Numbered from the stretch's first letter, positions 9,021 through 17,425 are shown. The stretch: 51,169 nucleotides of DNA from JAKALX01 sp964508715 (GCA_964508715.1 CAZDUX010000022.1:1-51169), one strand, 5' to 3'. Numbers and translations are program-made. Notes: generated by a model from the letters alone, not told the origin.

Positions 9021-9434
9021 ATGAGCGACCAGCCCCAGGTTTCGAAACCGTTACCCCAGCCGGACGATGCATCCCGGCCATTCTGGGATGGGGCCGCAGA
9101 AGGGAAATTCATGCTGATGCGCTGCAACGACTGTGGCACATGGCGCCTCCCTTCGCGGATGCACTGCGACAACTGTCTTTCGACTGACACCGCCTGGGAA
9201 CAGGCGAGCGGCCGCGGCACCGTTCGTACCTTCGGCATCATGCACCAGCGTTATCACCCCGGATTCGCTGCCGACCTGCCCTACAATGTGACCATCGTCG
9301 AGCTCGCTGAAGGGCCACGCCTGCCAACAAATCTCGTCGGCGTGAGCAACGACGAGATCCGCGTGGGGATGCCCGTCATCGTCGACTGGGAGCACCACGC
9401 AGACGTGACGTTACCGAAGTTTCGGCCGGCCTGA
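9021..9434 (+). CDS. DUF35 zinc-ribbon/OB-fold protein (acyl-CoA-binding partner)
   Basis: This 137-residue protein has the two-part DUF35 layout: an N-terminal helix-rich segment with FWDGAAEGKFMLMRC, a rubredoxin-like zinc ribbon with C35-x2-C38 and C49-x2-C52, and an OB fold beginning GTVRTFGIMHQRYHP and ending VIVDWEH. Such proteins bind CoA esters and partner with thiolase-fold enzymes. It starts 10 nt after the thiolase stop, so the two are co-transcribed and probably form one complex. Confidence 0.88.
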   Translation: MSDQPQVSKPLPQPDDASRPFWDGAAEGKFMLMRCNDCGTWRLPSRMHCDNCLSTDTAWEQASGRGTVRTFGIMHQRYHPGFAADLPYNVTIVELAEGPRLPTNLVGVSNDEIRVGMPVIVDWEHHADVTLPKFRPA

Positions 9435-9494
9435 CGCTGCCATCACACAGCGCAGCATTATGCCAAGTATTTCTCTTGATACTTGACTGCAGGT

Positions 9495-9500
9495 TATAGT
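9495..9500 (+). promoter_or_regulatory. Putative -10 element of the VOC gene
   Basis: TATAGT matches the -10 consensus at five of six positions. TTGATA at 9476 and TTGACT at 9483 are both too close to be standard -35 elements, so this would be a non-standard promoter. Initiation near 9507 leaves a leader of about 24 nt with GGAGG before the ATG at 9531. Confidence 0.35.
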
Positions 9501-9530
9501 TGCCGCGGTGGAGGTTCGGGAGCACGGCTC

Positions 9531-9914
9531 ATGACCACAGAGGACGCCTTCGGCGTCATCCTCTGGAGCACAGATGTCTTTGCGCTCGCGTCATTTCTCG
9601 AGCAGGTGGCGGGGCTGGATCCCGGTGAGCGCCATCCCGGCTTTGCCTCACTCCGCGCCGGCACGTGCACCATCATGGTGCATGCCGACGAATCGTACCG
9701 CGGACACCCCTGGTACCGTGCCCTTGCAGTGGAGGGTGTCGCTCGCGGTATTGGCGCCGAACTCCGCTTCCGAGTTGCGGACGCCGAGGTGGCCTTCAGT
9801 ACGGCACTTCGCCTCGGTGGCATCAGCGTCACCCCTCCCTATCTCGATGGCGACTCGCACGAGTGCCAGGTGATGGGCCCCGACAGCTATCTCATCTCAC
9901 TCTGGAGTCGATAG
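9531..9914 (+). CDS. VOC (glyoxalase/bleomycin-resistance fold) protein
   Basis: This 127-residue single-domain protein looks like a vicinal-oxygen-chelate fold: beta-alpha-beta pattern from FGVILWSTDVFALASFLEQV, a second half starting GAELRFRVADAEVAFSTALRLGG, and the closing MGPDSYLISLWSR. The first-strand metal histidine is not obvious, so catalysis is uncertain. It could bind a small molecule rather than turn it over. The ATG at 9531 has a GGAGG-containing leader; an earlier start at 9483 overlaps the promoter. No substrate is suggested by the neighbours. Confidence 0.6.
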   Translation: MTTEDAFGVILWSTDVFALASFLEQVAGLDPGERHPGFASLRAGTCTIMVHADESYRGHPWYRALAVEGVARGIGAELRFRVADAEVAFSTALRLGGISVTPPYLDGDSHECQVMGPDSYLISLWSR

Positions 9915-9977
9915 TCACATCAGAGTGTTCTATCACAGGCCCGCAGGGGATTCACCTGGCTCGAATCGTGCCGTAAC

Positions 9978-10002
9978 TTGTGATTGTTCGAACAATTATG
10001 GA
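9978..10002 (+). promoter_or_regulatory. Palindromic operator in the promoter of the 66-residue ORF
   Basis: ATTGTTCGAACAAT at 9983-9996 is a perfect 14-bp palindrome. It lies between TTGTGA (9978-9983) and TATGGA (9997-10002), which could be a weak promoter with a short spacer. The position suggests a repressor or activator site. It has GTTC-GAAC in the opposite order from the GAAC-N4-GTTC SOS box, so I do not call it a LexA site. Confidence 0.4.
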
Positions 10003-10020
10003 ACGCATGGGAGGACAGCC

Positions 10021-10221
10021 ATGACGATCGATCCCGTTTCCGCCATCTACCTCATTGAACAGAGCGAGCCCTCCGTGGAGGCCCACTTCCGCGAGGAGTA
10101 CTACAGCCAGCCCAGGCACGAGGCTCCGGCCCCTGAGCGGCCACGCACCACCAGTTCCGAGGAGCGGCTCATTCGCGCCCGTAACACCGTCCGCATCGGC
10201 CGCTTCATCCGCCTCGTCTAG
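10021..10221 (+). CDS. Small hypothetical protein, 66 residues
   Basis: I do not recognise this protein. It starts at an ATG behind a strong GGGAGG site and runs MTIDPVSAIYLIEQSEP, then a charged middle rich in Pro, Arg and Glu, and ends RARNTVRIGRFIRLV. There is no signal peptide or membrane segment. The dedicated promoter with a palindrome upstream and the strong hairpin 20 bp downstream make it an independent single-gene unit. It may be a small regulatory or stress protein, but nothing in the sequence assigns a role. Confidence 0.55.
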   Translation: MTIDPVSAIYLIEQSEPSVEAHFREEYYSQPRHEAPAPERPRTTSSEERLIRARNTVRIGRFIRLV

Positions 10222-10240
10222 TCTCTCACCAACCACACAT

Positions 10241-10273
10241 GCGAAGGGCGCTGCCAGTGGCAGCGCCCTTCGC
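10241..10273. terminator. Strong bidirectional hairpin terminator
   Basis: A perfect 15-bp stem, 10241-10255 pairing with 10259-10273, closes a 3-nt loop. It lies between the convergent 66-residue ORF and the ABC permease gene, 20 bp and 18 bp from their stop codons. There is no long T tract, as is common in GC-rich genomes. Confidence 0.8.
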
Positions 10274-10291
10274 GCGTCTCGCAACGCAGTT

Positions 10292-13200
10292 CTACTCGTA
10301 CCGCAGCGCCTCGGCGACAGCCACGCGCGACGCATTCCGCGCGGGCAGCCACGTCATGATGAGCGAGGCCACAAACGCAAACACCGTCACGCCGGTGATC
10401 TGAAGCCACGGCACGGTGAAGGCGATGTTCTTCGACTCACTGCCCACTTCGCCACTCGTGAACAGGCTCCAGGCGAAGCTCACCCCCAGGCCCAGCCCGA
10501 GCGCAATGCCAGCGACCGCAATGAAGCCCGATTCGAGCAGGAAGCTCAGCTGCACCATCTTCCGCTGGTAGCCGATCGCTCGCAGCATCCCAATCTGCTG
10601 GCGGCGTTCAACCACCGCCCGAAACGAGATGACCCCGAGTGCGGCAATGCCAACGAGAAGGCCCAGGGCCAGGAACCCCTGGAACATATTGAGGAATGTC
10701 CGGTTGATGGCGAGGTTGTCATCGATGACCTGCCGCAGCGAGTCTGTCGATGCCTGGATGAGGGCGGCCTCGACGTGCTTGGCATAGGCCTTCGCATTGG
10801 TGCCCGGTTGTAGCTTGAGGAAGAACTCCTGTCCCTTGGATTCGGGGAATGCCGAGAGCAGGTTCTGTTTCGAGATGACGATTCCCGGCCAGAACACCCC
10901 TTCGGTCGATTTCATCTGACCGATCACGGTGATGGGCGTCTCCTGCTTCGTGCCTGGGTCGCGCATTGTCAGCGTGAACGGTGCGAAACCCTCCTTCGTT
11001 CGCGAACGCTCGAGTTCGAGTGGCTGATCGATACCTGTGGGCGGACCGAATCCCTGGGCACCAGCGGTGAGCGCCGCGGGTATGATTGCGAAGTTCTTGC
11101 CCGACTTCACCGCCTGCCAGACCGCGTTGTCGTCGGCATAGCCAGCAGCGCGGTATTCGAGCGGGAGCTTCTGGTTCTCCACGAACGTGTCATCGACCCC
11201 GAGGATGAGGTACTGCTTCCATTCCTTTGCCGGGTCGGTGAACTTCGCCTCCGGGTCCTTGATATTGATCTCGAAGGGGCTCGCACTCCGGACTTCCGCC
11301 GCAGCGGCGATCTTCGCCGGGTCAGCCTGCTGGTCGGCTGGCAGCCCCTGGTTTCCCTGGGTAATCGCCGGGACGAGTTGGTCGGTGTGGTTGTTGGCAT
11401 TCACCTGGATGCGTACGTCGAACCCACCCAGCGCGTCATCGCTGCTGAACGCCTTTGCGAAGTTCGTGTTCAAGGCGCTCTGCATCGAAAGCACGAACAT
11501 GATCAGGCCGATCATCGCGATGGTGAGCCCGGTACGGAAACGCGACGTCAGGGGATAGGCAACCGCTGTCTTGATCGCCGGCACGAGCCGCCCAAATCGC
11601 GAACCAACACGAGCAACGAGCGGCAGGAGGATATCCGCGTTGTACACAACGATGAATGTGCCCGCCGTGACGAGTGTGGCACCGCTCAGGAAGAACATCT
11701 CGACACCGCTCGTGAGTTTGCCGGTAAGCCATTCAAGCCGGCCACCGGGGAGCAGATACCAGAGAATCAGCAGCACCAGGCTCGTAACCGTAAAACTCAG
11801 CCGCTCGTGGATATGGAAATAGCGCAGTGAGACCGCAGCCCAGAGGGCAACGATCGACACACCCAATCCGAACGGGAACATTTTTCCTGCCGAGACACCC
11901 CATTCAACGAGCATGATGCCCGCCACGAGTCCGACGACACCAACGCCGACACTCCAGGCAATGGAGCGACCGCGGCTCTGGAGGGAAACCAGGACCACTC
12001 CCAACGGTGGAACAAGGATTCCTGCCAACACGAGCCAGAGCGGGATCGATTGGGGGGGACGCTCCCGTGTGAGGCGGACCGTCAGGATTGCGAGGGCATA
12101 GCCAACGAGAACGATGACACCAACGCCGAGGATCGCCGTCAGCCCTCCGAGTATCCACGGCCAGACGGGCAGGCGGTCACCCTGTTTCCGCTTCCCGGCC
12201 GGTGCACCGAAGTTGTGGTTCCGCACCATTCCGACCCACGGCCCGACGATGCCCCCAAAGAGCATCAGAAGGAAATACGGCAGCAGTGGTTGGTAATGCA
12301 GCAGTCCGATAAACCCGACGGTGAGGAATCCGAATGCGACAAACCCATTGAGGGTGCCGCGCAGGTACCCGATAACGGTAGCCGCCTCGGGGTTCGCCGG
12401 GTGTGATTCTGGAAGGTCGCGGATCGCGGCGACGATATTGACCCGGCTGGCACGCCACGAAGCGAAGAACACGACGATGAAGGTCGTGATCACACCAAGG
12501 CAGAATGCCGTCGCCAGGCTCCGCGCGGCCACGCTGAACTGCAAGTTCAGCCCAAAGTCCGGGCTATCCGCCGCCCCGTACTTGACGAAGTAGACCATCG
12601 CTGCAGCCACGCCGACCCCGGCAACGAGGCCAATCAGGGCTGCACCGAGGTCGTACCCCATCCCCTCGGCAAGGAAGCTCTCAACGATCTGGCGGCGCTT
12701 TGCCCCGACTGCCCGCGCCATCCCCATCTCTGGTTTTCGCTCCGCCGCCAACATGATGAAGATCAAGAAGATCAGGAGGACGCCAGCAGCGATCGAGAAC
12801 AGGCCGATGACCACGAACAGGGTAGTGAAGACATTCCCCACCAGCTGCGCCGACTCGACGTTGTCCTTTTTCGCCTCCTCGACGGTGTAGTTCGTGCCTG
12901 CAAGCGCCGACTTCAGTTTCTCGGTCACCTTGCCGCTCGCGCCGATGCCTCCGTGCGTTGTCCCATCGTTTGAGACACCCACGAAGTTCGCCATGCCGGC
13001 CCGGTTCGTGAGGCCGGCCAGGAAGTCGTAGTTCACCGCTGCACCCGACCGGTTTACCGTGTTGGTCGAGCCGCTGACCATGCTATTTGGGAGGATCGCC
13101 TTAACCGTGAGGCCGACTGGCTTACCCTGGTAGAAGATCGAGATGGTGTCGCCCACCTTCGTGTCTGTCTTGCCAGCAGCCGACTCATTCACTGCAATCT

Positions 13201-13753
13201 CGTTGGCAGCGAGCGTCACCTGCTTCCCATCGACGTCCTTCAATCCCCCCCAGATGCGTTGCAAGTCATCCGGCTGGGCCGCGGTGATCTGTGCCGAGCC
13301 GATGTTCAGCCGTGTCCGCTGGTTGTACATCGGCAGGCTCTCCCGCAAGTACGGCATGAAGCCCTTGATGTCCGGGTCATCCTTGAACTGATCTTCGAGC
13401 TTCTGGACGTCGGTCAGCGGGATGACCTGCTGGTCCTCCGCAGCGGGGTGAAGCTTCGTGTCCCAGACGACGATTTCATCGACCGGCCCGAGGATGGTGT
13501 AGACCTCATTCGTGATGCTGTGCGTCATCGTGTCGCCCGTGCCAAACGCAGCAGTGATGATCACGGTGGAAAGCATGAGGCCAACGATGATGAGCGTGGT
13601 CTGCGCTTTGCGGCGGGGGATGTTGCGGAGGCCCGTCTTGAACATCACCGGGTTCCGCCAGGCGATGAAGGCCACGAACAGGAGGATGACGCCGGTGAGC
13701 GCAACGCAGCCCGCGGCGATGTAGGTCATCGATATGCCGAAGAGTTCGCTCAT
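10292..13753 (-). CDS. FtsX-family ABC transporter permease, long form
   Basis: This 1153-residue membrane protein has two FtsX-type modules. The first has an N-terminal membrane segment, a large extracytoplasmic MacB-PCD-like region (about residues 85-310) and an FtsX core with EMGMARAVGAKRRQIVESFL. The second, near the C terminus, has ERRQQIGMLRAIGYQRKMVQ and is preceded by another large external domain. Between them lies a hydrophobic block of several extra membrane segments (about 480-740). Such permeases work with MacB/LolD-type ATPases in mechanotransmission-type extrusion or envelope remodelling rather than classical import. The ATG at 13753 is chosen because upstream sequence overlaps the ATPase gene and is Arg/His-rich. 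Its ATPase is encoded 8 nt upstream. The substrate is unknown. Confidence 0.85.
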   Translation of the reverse strand: MSELFGISMTYIAAGCVALTGVILLFVAFIAWRNPVMFKTGLRNIPRRKAQTTLIIVGLMLSTVIITAAFGTGDTMTHSITNEVYTILGPVDEIVVWDTKLHPAAEDQQVIPLTDVQKLEDQFKDDPDIKGFMPYLRESLPMYNQRTRLNIGSAQITAAQPDDLQRIWGGLKDVDGKQVTLAANEIAVNESAAGKTDTKVGDTISIFYQGKPVGLTVKAILPNSMVSGSTNTVNRSGAAVNYDFLAGLTNRAGMANFVGVSNDGTTHGGIGASGKVTEKLKSALAGTNYTVEEAKKDNVESAQLVGNVFTTLFVVIGLFSIAAGVLLIFLIFIMLAAERKPEMGMARAVGAKRRQIVESFLAEGMGYDLGAALIGLVAGVGVAAAMVYFVKYGAADSPDFGLNLQFSVAARSLATAFCLGVITTFIVVFFASWRASRVNIVAAIRDLPESHPANPEAATVIGYLRGTLNGFVAFGFLTVGFIGLLHYQPLLPYFLLMLFGGIVGPWVGMVRNHNFGAPAGKRKQGDRLPVWPWILGGLTAILGVGVIVLVGYALAILTVRLTRERPPQSIPLWLVLAGILVPPLGVVLVSLQSRGRSIAWSVGVGVVGLVAGIMLVEWGVSAGKMFPFGLGVSIVALWAAVSLRYFHIHERLSFTVTSLVLLILWYLLPGGRLEWLTGKLTSGVEMFFLSGATLVTAGTFIVVYNADILLPLVARVGSRFGRLVPAIKTAVAYPLTSRFRTGLTIAMIGLIMFVLSMQSALNTNFAKAFSSDDALGGFDVRIQVNANNHTDQLVPAITQGNQGLPADQQADPAKIAAAAEVRSASPFEINIKDPEAKFTDPAKEWKQYLILGVDDTFVENQKLPLEYRAAGYADDNAVWQAVKSGKNFAIIPAALTAGAQGFGPPTGIDQPLELERSRTKEGFAPFTLTMRDPGTKQETPITVIGQMKSTEGVFWPGIVISKQNLLSAFPESKGQEFFLKLQPGTNAKAYAKHVEAALIQASTDSLRQVIDDNLAINRTFLNMFQGFLALGLLVGIAALGVISFRAVVERRQQIGMLRAIGYQRKMVQLSFLLESGFIAVAGIALGLGLGVSFAWSLFTSGEVGSESKNIAFTVPWLQITGVTVFAFVASLIMTWLPARNASRVAVAEALRYE

Positions 13754-13761
13754 TATGACGC

Positions 13762-14508
13762 CTAGTGCCCGGCCGCCACGGCAACCATCTCGGCCTGCGT
13801 GTTCTCGTGCGAGATCTCGCCATCGGCCATGTGAATCGTCCGGTGGCAGCGCGCGGCGACCTTCGGGTCGTGGGTGACGAGCACGCACGTCTGATGCTCG
13901 GCAGTATTCAAATCGACGATCAGATCCATGATCTCATTGGCAGTCGCCGAATCAAGTGCGCCGGTCGGCTCATCGGCCCAGATGATCGCCGGCCGGTTCA
14001 CGAGCGCCCGAGCAATCGTGACGCGCTGCCGCTGACCGCCCGAAAGCTGCGATGGACGGTTCTTCGCCTTATCGCGCAGGTGTACGAGATCGAGTGCGGC
14101 CAGCGCCATCTCGCGTGCAACCCTGGGTTTGGTACCAGACACGATGAGCGGCAGCTCAACGTTCTCGACCGCGTTGAGTACGGGGAGCAGGTTGTACGTC
14201 TGGAAGACGAAGCCCATATCCTTCGCACGAAATTCGGTCTTGCGGTCATCGGCCATCTTATTGATGTCTGCGCCGTTGATGAGCACCAGGCCCGAGTCGA
14301 AATCATCGAGTCCGGAGAGGCTGTTGAGGAGCGTTGTCTTGCCGCACCCTGAAGGGCCCATGATCGCGACCATCTCGCCACGGCGGACCTCGAGGCTCAC
14401 CCCTTTGAGGGCATGCACAAGAACACCGCCGGTGTTGTACGTCTTCACGACGTTCCGTGCCTCAATGACAACGTCTGGCGCACTCGTACCATTCAGTGAA
14501 CCAACCAT
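13762..14508 (-). CDS. MacB/LolD-type ABC transporter ATPase
   Basis: This 248-residue ATPase has Walker A GPSGCGKTT (51-59), a Q-loop in FVFQTYNLLPVLNAVENVELP, signature LSGGQRQR, Walker B AIIWADEPTGALDS and the switch histidine in CVLVTHDPKVAARC. TYNLLPxLxxxxNVELP and the insert after the A-loop are characteristic of the MacB/LolD/FtsE group. The ATG at 14508 has a GGAGAGG site; the frame stays open upstream to 14718 but that part is not conserved-looking. It is cotranscribed with the long permease. Confidence 0.92.
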   Translation of the reverse strand: MVGSLNGTSAPDVVIEARNVVKTYNTGGVLVHALKGVSLEVRRGEMVAIMGPSGCGKTTLLNSLSGLDDFDSGLVLINGADINKMADDRKTEFRAKDMGFVFQTYNLLPVLNAVENVELPLIVSGTKPRVAREMALAALDLVHLRDKAKNRPSQLSGGQRQRVTIARALVNRPAIIWADEPTGALDSATANEIMDLIVDLNTAEHQTCVLVTHDPKVAARCHRTIHMADGEISHENTQAEMVAVAAGH

Positions 14509-14830
14509 TCGTGTCCTCTCCTCCATTTTGCCCGGCCCGCTGCCAGGCGGTCCCTGCGACGATATGGCCCCGATCACCCGTCGCTCATCCGCCCAATGGC
14601 GGAACTCGGGGAGGGACTTCCTTCCGCCTTCGCCGATCGAGTCAGCCCCGGTCCACGAATTGCGATAGGTTTGATGGTATTCAACCGTACCGGAATGGTC
14701 TGCGGGGAGCGAGTGCAATTTCGCGCCAGTGGGGAGTCACCGGGGAGACCAACGAGGGTCGCACCATCCTGGATACACCGACGCCGGCACCTCTCGATAC
14801 CGGCGTCGAACATCCCTCGTTAGAGCGATA
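14509..14830. other. Intergenic region upstream of the ABC transporter
   Basis: This 322-bp gap should carry the ABC transporter promoter on the minus strand. TTGAAT and several A/T-rich hexamers occur around 14660-14690, but none makes a convincing -35/-10 pair. The part next to the aminotransferase stop holds the hairpin listed separately. I see no gene here. Confidence 0.4.
14780..14807 (-). terminator. Hairpin downstream of the class V aminotransferase
   Basis: GACGCCGG at 14780-14787 pairs perfectly with CCGGCGTC at 14800-14807 around a 12-nt loop, 24 bp beyond the aminotransferase stop. No T run follows, so it is a probable rather than certain terminator. Confidence 0.5.
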
Positions 14831-15919
14831 CTAGACGGCTGCTTTCGCCTCGTTGAGGAGCTTCTCCACCACATCGAGCGCCTGCTCGATATCGTCGTGA
14901 CCAAACCAGCCGAGGTGGCCGACCCGGAAGATCTTCCCCTCGAGTTTCCCCTGGCCACCGCCGAGGACAACACCGAACTCCTCGCGGGCCCGCTTACTGA
15001 TCGCCTTTCCGTCGACGCCATCTGGCCACCACACAGCGGTCACGGTATTCGATGCGTATCGCTCATCGGTCGGAACAAGCTTCAGCCCCCAGCTCTTCAC
15101 ACGCTCCCTCGTGTACGAGCCTGCCGCCTCGTGACGTGTGAAGATGCTTTCGAGCCCCTCGGCGCGCATCATCTCAAACGCCCGGTCCATCGCGTAATAG
15201 ACGCTCATCGCCGGCGTCCAGGGGTTCTGAAGCTTGGCCAGCGAGTCACGCGTCTTGGCCGCATCGAAGTAGAAGCGCGGCATCTTCGCCTCGGCGTTTG
15301 CCGTCCATGCTGCCTCGCTCAGATAGACGAAGGCAAGGCCCGGAGGAGCCATCCAGCCCTTCTGGGAGCCACTCACCACCACATCGAGGTTCCAGCGCTC
15401 CACCGGGCACGGCACCGAGCTCATCGAACTCACCGCATCGACAATGATCAGCCGGTTGCGCTGCTTTACCTCGCGGGCGATGGCCTCGAGCGGGTTCGTG
15501 ACCCCGGTCGATGTCTCGTTGTGTGTGACCATGACTGCCTTGATCGATGGATCATCGTCCAGCATCTTCCCGACAACCGCCGGGTCGGCAGCATCGCCCC
15601 ACTCGAGGGCATAACTCACGACATCGGCACCGTACGTCTTCGCGATGCTCTTGAGGCGGTCGCCGAACGAACCAATGGAGACCGAGAGAACACGATCGCC
15701 GGGGCTCAGGGTATTGACGACAGCCGTCTCGAGGCCACCCGTACCCGATGTCGTGATCGAGAGCACATCGTTCGACGAGCCAAACACCCAGTTCAGGCCA
15801 TCGGTCACGCGGCGGATGATCTGGGCGAACTCCGGGCCGCGGTGGTTCATCATCTGGCCGGCGGTAGCAGCAAGGACCTCATCCGGAACCGGGGTCGGCC
15901 CAGGGATGCGCAAATTCAC
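14831..15919 (-). CDS. Class V aminotransferase (alanine-glyoxylate / serine-pyruvate type)
   Basis: This 362-residue PLP enzyme opens with the typical RIPGPTPVPDEVLAATAGQM, has TTSGTGGLETAVVNTL (about 56-71), the PLP-stacking/aspartate region LIIVDAVSSMSSVP (about 157-170) and the PLP lysine K187 in SGSQKGWMAPPG. The C-terminal FRVGHLGWFGHDDI also fits the alanine-glyoxylate/serine-pyruvate branch. In related lineages it often pairs with SerA and may serve serine or glycine metabolism; no serA is visible, so I leave the substrate open. The start is a GTG at 15919 with a GGAG site. A pair of direct repeats lies upstream. Confidence 0.88.
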   Translation of the reverse strand: MNLRIPGPTPVPDEVLAATAGQMMNHRGPEFAQIIRRVTDGLNWVFGSSNDVLSITTSGTGGLETAVVNTLSPGDRVLSVSIGSFGDRLKSIAKTYGADVVSYALEWGDAADPAVVGKMLDDDPSIKAVMVTHNETSTGVTNPLEAIAREVKQRNRLIIVDAVSSMSSVPCPVERWNLDVVVSGSQKGWMAPPGLAFVYLSEAAWTANAEAKMPRFYFDAAKTRDSLAKLQNPWTPAMSVYYAMDRAFEMMRAEGLESIFTRHEAAGSYTRERVKSWGLKLVPTDERYASNTVTAVWWPDGVDGKAISKRAREEFGVVLGGGQGKLEGKIFRVGHLGWFGHDDIEQALDVVEKLLNEAKAAV

Positions 15920-15949
15920 AGGTGATCTCCGAGGGAATGGGTGGTCTTA

Positions 15950-15978
15950 TGGTCAACGGTAACATCTACGTGGTCAAC
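15950..15978. repeat. Paired TGGTCAAC direct repeats, 21 bp apart
   Basis: TGGTCAAC occurs at 15950-15957 and again at 15971-15978. A 21-bp period places both copies on the same DNA face, two helical turns apart. They lie 31-59 bp upstream of the aminotransferase start and about 75-105 bp upstream of selA, so either gene could be regulated. On the minus strand each copy contains TTGACC, which could also serve as a -35 element. Confidence 0.4.
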
Positions 15979-16042
15979 ATATGAACGCGTGCGTTCGATG
16001 CCACCAATGGCAGCATTCGCAGAACAGATACCGGTACGGCGC

Positions 16043-16048
16043 TACACT
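16043..16048 (+). promoter_or_regulatory. Putative -10 element of selA (leaderless)
   Basis: TACACT ends 6 nt before the ATG at 16055. No ribosome site is present, so initiation at the ATG itself is predicted. Confidence 0.4.
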
Positions 16049-16054
16049 CTGACA

Positions 16055-17425
16055 ATGCCTCCCAACCCTCGGGCCCTCCCGTCAGTCGATGCTGTGTTGC
16101 GCGCGCTCGGCACTGATGGAACCCCGCATGCACTTGCAGCCATTGCAGCACGCACGGTCCTCGCCGAAGCTCGCAGCGGCATCCGTGATGGAGGGACGGT
16201 TCCCACGCACGATGACATCGTTGCGCGGGTCCGGTCACTGCTCACCCAGCACCTCATCCCTTCACTTCGTCCCGTCATCAATGCTGGCGGTGTGATCCTC
16301 CAGACGAACCTCGGCCGCGCCCCTCTGTCGGAGCGGGCCATCGCCGCCATGGATGCCATCGCACGTGGCTACAGCAACCTCGAATACGATATCGAGGCCG
16401 GTACACGTGGGAGCCGCCACGACCACGTTCGTGAACTCATTCACCGGGTTACGGGCGCCGAGGACGGCATCATCGTGAACAACAATGCCGCCGCTCTTTC
16501 CATGGCACTCCAGGTATTCGCCCGGGGCAGCGAAGTCATTATTTCTCGTGGCCAGGCGGTCGAGATCGGTGGTGGCTTCCGCATCCCCGATGTGCTCCGC
16601 CAGAGCGGAGCAAACCTCGTCGAGGTCGGAACCACGAATCGCACCTACGCGCATGATTACGATGCCGCGTGGACTGAGAACACGGCAGCGATCCTGCGTG
16701 TGCATACCTCGAACTTCCGAGTGGTGGGCTTCACCACTGAACCGACACTGAACGAGCTTGCCACCGTCGCCCACCATCGTGGCGGCCTGCTCCTTGATGA
16801 CCTCGGAAGCGGCTGCCTCGTGGATACCACCGCCTACGGCATCCCCCATGAACCCACCGTCCAGGAGAGCCTTGCTGCCGGCGCCGACCTCGCCCTGTTC
16901 AGCGGTGACAAACTCCTCGGTGGCCCCCAGTGCGGGATCATCATCGGCCGGGCCGAACTGGTTGCACGTCTCCGCACCCACCCGCTCGCCCGCTCACTCC
17001 GGGTCGACAAGCTGACAATCGCCGCCTTCATCGCTACCCTGATGAGCTATGCCGAGGGCCATGAGCGCGACGAGATCCCGGTCTGGCGCATGGCCTCCAT
17101 CCCGCTCAGCACTGTCCGCCGCCGCGCCCTTCGCTGGGCCCGTGCGGCCGGCCCCGCGGCAAGGCTCCGAGAAGGCGTGACGATGATCGGTGGGGGGTCG
17201 CTTCCCGGAGAAGGAGTCCGGACATGGTGCGCCGCGGTGCGACCGCCCGGCGGAGCCGACCACTATGCCTGGGCACTTCGCACCGTTCAGCCGCCTATCA
17301 TCACCCGGATCAGCGATGGCGAGGTGCTGCTCGACCCGCGAACTGTGGACCCACGTGATGATCGGATTATCGCGGAGCGGCTCGATGCATTACGAACCAA
17401 TAACAAGACGGCGGAAGGCGTATAG
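16055..17425 (+). CDS. selA: L-seryl-tRNA(Sec) selenium transferase
   Basis: This 456-residue PLP enzyme converts seryl-tRNA(Sec) to selenocysteyl-tRNA(Sec) using selenophosphate. It has the full SelA plan: an N-terminal tRNA-binding domain starting LPSVDAVLRAL, VINAGGVILQTNLGRAPLS (74-92), the SNLEYDIEAGTRGSRHDHV region, VNNNAAALSMAL, the PLP lysine K286 in LFSGDKLLGGPQCG, and the late GGGSLPGEG. Length matches bacterial SelA. It is not one of the shorter SelA-like paralogues. No selB, selD or tRNA-Sec is in this window and no gene here needs an in-frame TGA. The ATG at 16055 directly follows a -10 hexamer; the open frame upstream to 15941 is not conserved. Confidence 0.92.
   Translation: MPPNPRALPSVDAVLRALGTDGTPHALAAIAARTVLAEARSGIRDGGTVPTHDDIVARVRSLLTQHLIPSLRPVINAGGVILQTNLGRAPLSERAIAAMDAIARGYSNLEYDIEAGTRGSRHDHVRELIHRVTGAEDGIIVNNNAAALSMALQVFARGSEVIISRGQAVEIGGGFRIPDVLRQSGANLVEVGTTNRTYAHDYDAAWTENTAAILRVHTSNFRVVGFTTEPTLNELATVAHHRGGLLLDDLGSGCLVDTTAYGIPHEPTVQESLAAGADLALFSGDKLLGGPQCGIIIGRAELVARLRTHPLARSLRVDKLTIAAFIATLMSYAEGHERDEIPVWRMASIPLSTVRRRALRWARAAGPAARLREGVTMIGGGSLPGEGVRTWCAAVRPPGGADHYAWALRTVQPPIITRISDGEVLLDPRTVDPRDDRIIAERLDALRTNNKTAEGV

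Noticed and set aside
7892..9241. Minus-strand ORF of 449 codons opposite the thiolase gene
   Set aside because: Codon-shadow of the thiolase and DUF35 genes, which carry family motifs on the plus strand.
9983..9996. SOS (LexA) box
   Set aside because: The palindrome has GTTC before GAAC without a spacer, the reverse of the known SOS box, and the downstream gene is not a repair gene.
14509..14718. N-terminal extension of the ABC ATPase
   Set aside because: The frame is open, but the strong GGAGAGG site and family length support the ATG at 14508.
14729..15925. Plus-strand ORF of 398 codons opposite the aminotransferase
   Set aside because: Shadow frame, rich in Arg and His with no domain; the minus strand holds a conserved PLP enzyme.
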